A DNA stretch of 50,842 nt, from the NCBI GenBank assembly GCA_002699025.1, contig PABA01000107.1:1-50842 (forward strand), given 5' to 3'. The notes beneath the pieces are model-generated. The model did no database searches. It was given only the letters and a program-made list of their open reading frames with translations, and was not told where the DNA came from. A program made the position numbers and the translations under genes. Below are positions 47,133 to 50,842 of this stretch, piece by piece. Source of the DNA: Sandaracinus sp. GTDB taxonomy: Bacteria; Myxococcota_A; Polyangia; Polyangiales; Houyiibacteriaceae. Position 1 is the stretch's first letter. Every line of letters starts with the position of its first letter.

Positions 47133-47159
47133 AAAACGGGCCGCCCGAGGGCGACCCGT
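47133..47159 (-). terminator. terminator of the FHA/PglI-domain gene
   Basis: On the minus strand ACGGGTCGCCC and GGGCGGCCCGT fold into an interrupted hairpin (5-bp and 4-bp stems with a 2x2 internal loop), followed by TTTTC. It lies 23 bp past the stop codon of the FHA-domain gene. Confidence 0.7.
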
Positions 47160-47181
47160 CTTCGTGGGCTCGGTGTCGGCG

Positions 47182-49197
47182 TCAGCCGCCCGTCGACTGG
47201 AGCGCGAACGGGTAGTTGACGATGACGATGCCGCCCCCGTCCGGCGCCGGGAAGGTCCAGCGGCGCACGGCCTGGGTGATGCAGCTCTCGACGCGCTGGT
47301 TCCGGAGCGTGGTCTGCTGGACCATCGCCGTCTGCACCGCGCCGGTCGGCGAGATGATGAAGCGGACGGTCACACGACCCTCGAGGTCCGGTCGGGCGTT
47401 GAGCTCCTGCTCGTAGCAGAACTTGACCTCGTTGATGTGGCGCCGGATGACGCGCCGGATGACCTCCTTCGAGAGGCTGCCGCGGACGTCGGCGCGACCG
47501 GAGCGGATGCGAGGCACGCGGGCCGCGCGACCGCGGAAGCCACCGGCGCCGCGACCGTAGCCCTGGCCGCTCCCGCCGCCACCACCGTGACCGATCGTGC
47601 CGAGGTTGCCGAGGCCGATGGTGCCCTCGCCCGTGCCGCCGCCACCACGACCGGTGCCGCGCAGACCGAGGCCGCCGAAGCCGGCGTTCTCACCGATCTG
47701 GTCACCCATCAGGGCGCCGAGCGCGCTCATCGGGTCGTTGCCGAGGGCCGTGTCGCGGCCGAAGGGCGAGGTGGGCGAGTTCCACGCGCCCGTCATCGAG
47801 CGAAGGGTACCGAGAACACCGGCGTTCCGGGCCATCTCACGCGCCTGCTCGCGCGCCATGTGCGGGTCCTGGTTGTCCTCCGGACCCTCGATGCCGTAGC
47901 GGTTGTTGGTCTTCTTCGCTTCCTTCTTGCCCATCGCGCCTTCTTCACCCTTGTGGCGCTTGCCCTTGCCGCCGGCGTCGTCGTTCGCCTGCGACTCCTC
48001 GAGCCACTCGGGCGTCTCCTCTTCCTCCGTGGCCGGCGGCTCCATGAGGTACTTCACGAGCCGCGAGTCGGTGTTCAGGAGGTCGAGGTTCAGGCCGCCA
48101 CCGGCCGGCGGGATGAAGTACATCATCGCCAGCAGGCCGCCGAAGATGATCATCGAGCCGAGCACGTACGAGAACGGCTGCCAGTCGATGCTCATGCCGC
48201 CGGCGATCTTCTTGCCGGCCTGAGTCTGCTTGGTGACGAAGGTGAAGCCGTTGTGCTCGACCTTCACGGTCGCGCCCATCGGGATCTGGTACTGCTCGGC
48301 GCCCGGCACCTCGGCGCAGGGCTGGAGCTTCCCGCCCGCGCGGAGGTCCGCGATGGTCATCGTCTGGTCGCCGACCGTCACGCTGCCGCTCGCGCCCTGC
48401 GGGATCACCGCGGCGGCGCCGCCACCGGCCGCGACGACCAGGGGCATGCGGGAGGTGCCGAGGACGTCGGCGCCCATGAGGAAATCGACGTCCGCGTTCG
48501 GGGCCGGCTCACCGACGTAGAACGGGCGGAACGGCGTGAGGTGCTCGACGTGGAGGACCTGCCGGTCGCCCCACATCACCACGACCTCGACGGTCTGCTC
48601 GGGGGCCTCGACCTCGTCCGGGCTGACGGGCGGACCGCTCGCCACGATGCCGTAGGCGACCTGCTCGGGATCGCTCGGCTCCGAGCTCGTCGCCGGGGCC
48701 GCGACCGCGGGAGCCGCGGGGGCCGCGAAGGGGTTGGGCACCGCCGCCGGCGCGGGCGCCGACCCGGGGGCCGGAGCCGCGAAGGGGTTCGGGACCGAAG
48801 GCGCCGGAACGTCCGGCTTCTCCGAGGCGGCCGCGCCCGCGGGCGCCTCGTCGGCCACCACGGTCTCGTCCTCGTCCGCCGCGCCGGCCGCGCCGATCTC
48901 CACGACCACGCGCGTGTCGCCCAGAACGATCTCGTCACCGTTCTGGAGCTTGCACTTGTTGACCTTCTTGCCGTTGACGATCGTGCCCGAGGCCGAGCCG
49001 AGGTCGATGATGAAGATGTCATCGGGCCCGGTCACCTCGATGACCGCGTGCATGCGCGAGACGTTGTCGTCTTCGATGCGCAGGTGGCTCGAAGGGAGCT
49101 TGCCGACCTTGATGATGTCCTGGGTCAGCTGCTCCGTACGAACCAGCTCCTCTCCAGAATAGATCTGGAAAGTCATCGGGATACTGTTGCTCACCAT
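47182..49197 (-). CDS. FHA-domain, single-TM, AgmX/PglI C-terminal-domain protein (GltG/PglI-like)
   Basis: 671 residues. An FHA domain at ~12-100 has VGKLPSSHLRIEDDNVSRMH and GSASGTIVNGKK, keeping the phosphothreonine-binding Gly, Arg, Ser and Asn-Gly positions. A Pro/Ala linker (~110-175) and a domain beginning VEVVVMWGDRQVLHVEHL (~203-330) follow. One membrane helix lies at ~341-363. The rest is a charged and Gly-rich periplasmic linker, and the last ~95 residues (HINEVKFCYEQELNARPDLE..., ending YPFALQ) are an AgmX/PglI domain, TonB-like in shape. This layout matches GltG (PglI) of Myxococcus, which links the cytoplasm to the outer membrane. GTG 49194 is the better-spaced start after GGAGG; ATG 49197 is given as the default. 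Confidence 0.85.
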   Translation of the reverse strand: MVSNSIPMTFQIYSGEELVRTEQLTQDIIKVGKLPSSHLRIEDDNVSRMHAVIEVTGPDDIFIIDLGSASGTIVNGKKVNKCKLQNGDEIVLGDTRVVVEIGAAGAADEDETVVADEAPAGAAASEKPDVPAPSVPNPFAAPAPGSAPAPAAVPNPFAAPAAPAVAAPATSSEPSDPEQVAYGIVASGPPVSPDEVEAPEQTVEVVVMWGDRQVLHVEHLTPFRPFYVGEPAPNADVDFLMGADVLGTSRMPLVVAAGGGAAAVIPQGASGSVTVGDQTMTIADLRAGGKLQPCAEVPGAEQYQIPMGATVKVEHNGFTFVTKQTQAGKKIAGGMSIDWQPFSYVLGSMIIFGGLLAMMYFIPPAGGGLNLDLLNTDSRLVKYLMEPPATEEEETPEWLEESQANDDAGGKGKRHKGEEGAMGKKEAKKTNNRYGIEGPEDNQDPHMAREQAREMARNAGVLGTLRSMTGAWNSPTSPFGRDTALGNDPMSALGALMGDQIGENAGFGGLGLRGTGRGGGGTGEGTIGLGNLGTIGHGGGGGSGQGYGRGAGGFRGRAARVPRIRSGRADVRGSLSKEVIRRVIRRHINEVKFCYEQELNARPDLEGRVTVRFIISPTGAVQTAMVQQTTLRNQRVESCITQAVRRWTFPAPDGGGIVIVNYPFALQSTGG

Positions 49198-49275
49198 CGC
49201 CTCCGGTGGGGCCGCGGTCGCGTGGGCGACCCGGCAAATGCTTCCGTCCTACTGCCTATCCGTGCGTGGCTCGGC

Positions 49276-49530
49276 TCAGAGGTCCTCGACGGACTTGAGC
49301 ATCTCGGGGATGAAGTGCTCGCGGATGCGAATCAGCGACGCGCGCTGACCGCGGCGGCGAACGCTGAGGAGCTCACCGTCCGGTCGCACCAGATCACCCG
49401 AGACGAGGTCGTCCTCGAAGTCGTAGGTGGTCGCGTCTCCTCCGCCCGCCGCAGCGGGATCCTGGGCAGCAGCCGGAGCCGCCACACCGAGACCGAGAAG
49501 TACCGCGAACATCATCCCTCGAAGCTTCAT
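49276..49530 (-). CDS. small secreted protein at the head of the FHA/PglI cluster (GltF-like position)
   Basis: 84 residues from ATG 49530, with GGAGG about 8 nt upstream and a good promoter further up. A signal peptide (MKLRGMMFAVLLGLGVAAPAAAQ, cut after AAA-like sequence) leads to a 60-residue mature protein with a Gly/Asp-rich stretch and a conserved-looking end: FEDDLVSGDLVRPDGE, then basic residues, then LIRIREHFIPEMLKSVEDL. It lies 78 bp ahead of the FHA/PglI gene and is probably cotranscribed with it. In Myxococcus a small periplasmic protein (GltF) also precedes gltG; the match is by position and size, not sequence identity I can verify. Confidence 0.7.
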   Translation of the reverse strand: MKLRGMMFAVLLGLGVAAPAAAQDPAAAGGGDATTYDFEDDLVSGDLVRPDGELLSVRRRGQRASLIRIREHFIPEMLKSVEDL

Positions 49531-49585
49531 CAGGACATCCTCCACCGTGCTGCTTCGCACGTGATTCCAGGGCCGAAGCCGGCGC

Positions 49586-49615
49586 ACCATATCCCGCCGG
49601 GGCGAGCGTGGTCAA
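49586..49615 (-). promoter_or_regulatory. sigma-70-type promoter of the small-protein/FHA operon
   Basis: On the minus strand TTGACC (49610-49615) and TATGGT (49586-49591) are separated by 18 bp; they match five and four of six consensus bases. Transcription would start near 49579, about 50 nt before ATG 49530. It is the best classical promoter in the window. Confidence 0.7.
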
Positions 49616-50187
49616 CGGTGACCTCGCCCAGGGGGACAGGATGCCAACGCCGCGAAATCAGATGCAAGGCAACCCAGCCACGGGCGGTACGACAGCGGCG
49701 AGGCCTTCAGGTTCCGAAGAGCGCCGATTTTCTGCTCTCGTGGTCCTTCGCCTCGGAATTCAGGGCGAATTTCCGTCGTTCGAGAGGTCCGGGGAGGGAT
49801 CGAAGCCCTCGCCCGCTCCTCCGGAGGCACCACTCGGCCCCTCGTCGTTCCCCCGCCAGGAGCCGCCAAAGCCGCCCTCCGGCCTGTGAGATCTCCCTCA
49901 TGGTGAGGGAAGCTCGCCCGATCCCACCTCCGCAGCCGCACGGCCGCGCGTCGTGGCCGCGGATCCCGGCGAACGAAGCCCGGCGGCGCGCCGCGCAGCC
50001 CCGGCGCCTCGGCGGCGCGTCCGTCCGCGGCCTGCCCGCTCGCGCGGAGGACCCGCACCTCGACGAGCTCGGGGGAGATGCCGGCCATCCTGGGACAGCC
50101 CATGCGATCCGCGACCCCGGAGCCGAGCGTTCGTGGGAAGAGGCCGGGACGCGCGCGACGCAGGCTCCGAGCGCCGCGGAACCCCAG
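49616..50187. other. 572-bp region with no supported gene
   Basis: Between the promoter of the FHA operon and the group II intron I see no convincing gene. Frames on both strands are open by base composition only. The part at 49715-49800 is clearly less GC-rich than its surroundings, which could mark decayed or foreign DNA. GATCTCCCTCATGGTGAGGG (49888-49907) contains a short CCCTCA/TGAGGG inverted repeat. Confidence 0.5.
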
Positions 50188-50201
50188 ATCGGCATAGGGG
50201 G

Positions 50202-50266
50202 CCCGAGTAGTCGACTCGGGCTCCCCTGCCACACCACCTGGCATGCGGGTCCGCACCAGGCGGTTC
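50202..50266 (-). ncRNA. group II intron domains V and VI
   Basis: Domain V is 50230-50266 (minus strand begins GAACCGCCTGGTGCGG and ends CCAGGTGGTGTG), a long hairpin with the CGC catalytic triad. Domain VI is the hairpin CCCGAGT-CGACT-ACTCGGG (50202-50220), which should carry the branch point. Both are needed for splicing and look intact. Confidence 0.75.
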
Positions 50267-50277
50267 GATGGTTGAGG

Positions 50278-50842
50278 TCAGGGGGCCAGGCGTGGGAGGC
50301 CGAGCCCGTCGAAGAGCTTGTTGGGCAGCGCGATGTGGATGGCCATTGCGGAGTTCCGCCACCAGCGGCGCGCGTTCGCCGCGACTTGCGCCGCGGCGTT
50401 TGCGCTCATGCCTCGGGCGTGTAGCTCGCGGAACACGGTCGTGCCGCGCTTCCACTGTTTGAGCTGGTACGCCCGGAGCCGGTGTCGGATCCACTCGTCG
50501 AGCTCCCGGAACCGCTTATTCGTCGCGGCGACGCGGAAGTATCCGCGCCAACCGTTCAGGTAGGCGGCCAGGGATTGTACGACGTCGGCGAGGCTACGCC
50601 CACGCGTTCGGCGCGTGAGCTGTCGCACCCGGACCTTCATCTTGTGAAGAGCCTTGGGCGCAACGCGTAGCTTCACCTCGCCGCCCCGTCCGTACCACAG
50701 GCCGAAGCCGAGGAAGGGCCGGGACGCGGCCAGGGCCACCGCGCGAGGTATGACCGGAAGTTGTGGACCGGAGGCTTGAAGCAGGCGGCGTATCCTTCCG
50801 CGTGAAGACAACACGTTACCCAGTTCGCGCTGGGAGAAAGGA
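50278..50842 (-). CDS. ltrA: group II intron reverse transcriptase/maturase, C-terminal part (open at the window edge)
   Basis: The frame runs off the right edge. The visible part has FLGFGLWYGRGGEVKLRVAP, the end of the thumb/start of the maturase X domain, then SLAAYLNGWRGYFRVAATN, DEWIRHRLRAYQLKQWKRG and a conserved end ARRWWRNSAMAIHIALPNKLFDGLGLPRL, all typical of class C maturases. Directly before FLGF the usual N-x-x-K-(S/T) motif is missing: the segment reads LPVIPRAVALAASRP, which could result from a small deletion. The YADD polymerase site would lie outside the window, so I cannot say whether the gene is intact. Confidence 0.85.
   Translation of the reverse strand, partial: PFSQRELGNVLSSRGRIRRLLQASGPQLPVIPRAVALAASRPFLGFGLWYGRGGEVKLRVAPKALHKMKVRVRQLTRRTRGRSLADVVQSLAAYLNGWRGYFRVAATNKRFRELDEWIRHRLRAYQLKQWKRGTTVFRELHARGMSANAAAQVAANARRWWRNSAMAIHIALPNKLFDGLGLPRLAP

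Larger units (their letters stand above)
46155..47181. other. 1,027-bp non-coding region rich in diverged repeats
   Basis: It separates two genes of the same minus-strand cluster. From right to left it has a terminator (47133-47159), two perfect 52-bp repeats (46994-47126), a 118-bp tandem duplication (46696-46925), weaker copies near 46557, and the promoter of the TPR lipoprotein gene (46291-46320). Open frames here have no protein-like pattern, and their similarities to each other follow the DNA repeats. Confidence 0.65.
50188..50842 (-). mobile_element. class C group II intron, 3' part
   Basis: On the minus strand a maturase reading frame is followed, within ~12 bp of its stop, by domain V and domain VI and by the ending CCCCTATGCCGAT at 50188. 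The 5' part lies beyond the right edge. Class C is inferred from the CGC triad at the base of domain V (GAACCGCC) and the short distance from ORF to domain V. Class C introns usually insert after terminator-like hairpins; the 5' target cannot be checked here. Confidence 0.8.

Noticed and set aside
49608-49889. 93-codon plus-strand frame
   Set aside because: Begins inside the promoter of the divergent operon, with no ribosome-binding site or protein pattern.
49612-50256. 214-codon minus-strand frame next to the intron
   Set aside because: It begins inside intron domain V and crosses the intron's 3' end, and its protein is compositionally random.
50261-50275. GGTTCGA as a tRNA T-loop
   Set aside because: It is part of group II intron domain V; no tRNA fold surrounds it.

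Overview
The window reads as a piece of a very GC-rich chromosome (GC third positions dominate) from a predatory-type deltaproteobacterium, most likely a Myxococcota member of the Polyangia/Sandaracinaceae kind. The case rests on gene content: a eukaryotic-type Ser/Thr kinase fused to an ATPase and TPRs, a MerR-TPR fusion, a J-domain/TPR protein next to a DnaK, FHA and AgmX/PglI-type domains, and a giant TPR protein. No rRNA, tRNA or CRISPR array was seen. The taxonomic call is an inference; no marker gene for phylogeny was aligned.

Layout. 1-7.3 kb (+): a metal-permease/FG-GAP/UnbV fusion, a small membrane protein and the kinase-ATPase-TPR protein. 7.3-16.1 kb: glyoxalase II (-), then on + a TerB-like protein, UvrA, a CNNM/CorC-type membrane protein, a calcineurin-like phosphoesterase with worn motifs, an unknown protein and the MerR-TPR regulator. 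16.3-21.2 kb (-): a chaperone unit (J-domain/TPR protein, DnaK, and a protein sharing a small winged-helix-like module with the J protein). 21.5-26.1 kb (+): argF and a tight pstSCAB phosphate operon preceded by a Pho-box-like direct repeat. 26.3-30.2 kb (-): RNase Z-like hydrolase, HtpX-like protease, thioredoxin-like protein, M20 dipeptidase. 30.3-32 kb (+): CsoR-type copper sensor with a perfect 17-bp operator palindrome, translationally overlapped with an SO_0444-type permease carrying two HMA domains. 32-34.1 kb: parA-parB (-) and, divergently, a 61-residue acidic protein ending at a clean intrinsic terminator.

34.8-49.6 kb (-) is the most distinctive part: a small secreted protein, an FHA/one-TM/AgmX-PglI-domain protein, a TPR lipoprotein and a 3,384-residue TPR protein. 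This set resembles the GltF/GltG(PglI)/GltE(AglT)/GltI(AgmK) parts of the Myxococcus gliding and trans-envelope machine. It is interrupted and bounded by non-coding stretches full of diverged direct repeats. The right edge (50.19-50.84 kb, -) is the 3' part of a class C group II intron: a maturase C-terminus, domain V with a CGC triad, and domain VI.

A pattern runs through the whole window: at least thirteen genes have a TANNNT-like hexamer, often preceded by TGn (an extended -10 element), ending only 6-9 nt before the start codon, with no Shine-Dalgarno sequence in that space. Genes inside operons or with longer leaders show GGAGG or GGGAG instead. This points to frequent leaderless transcription and helps choose several start codons, including the first gene (163 rather than 94).
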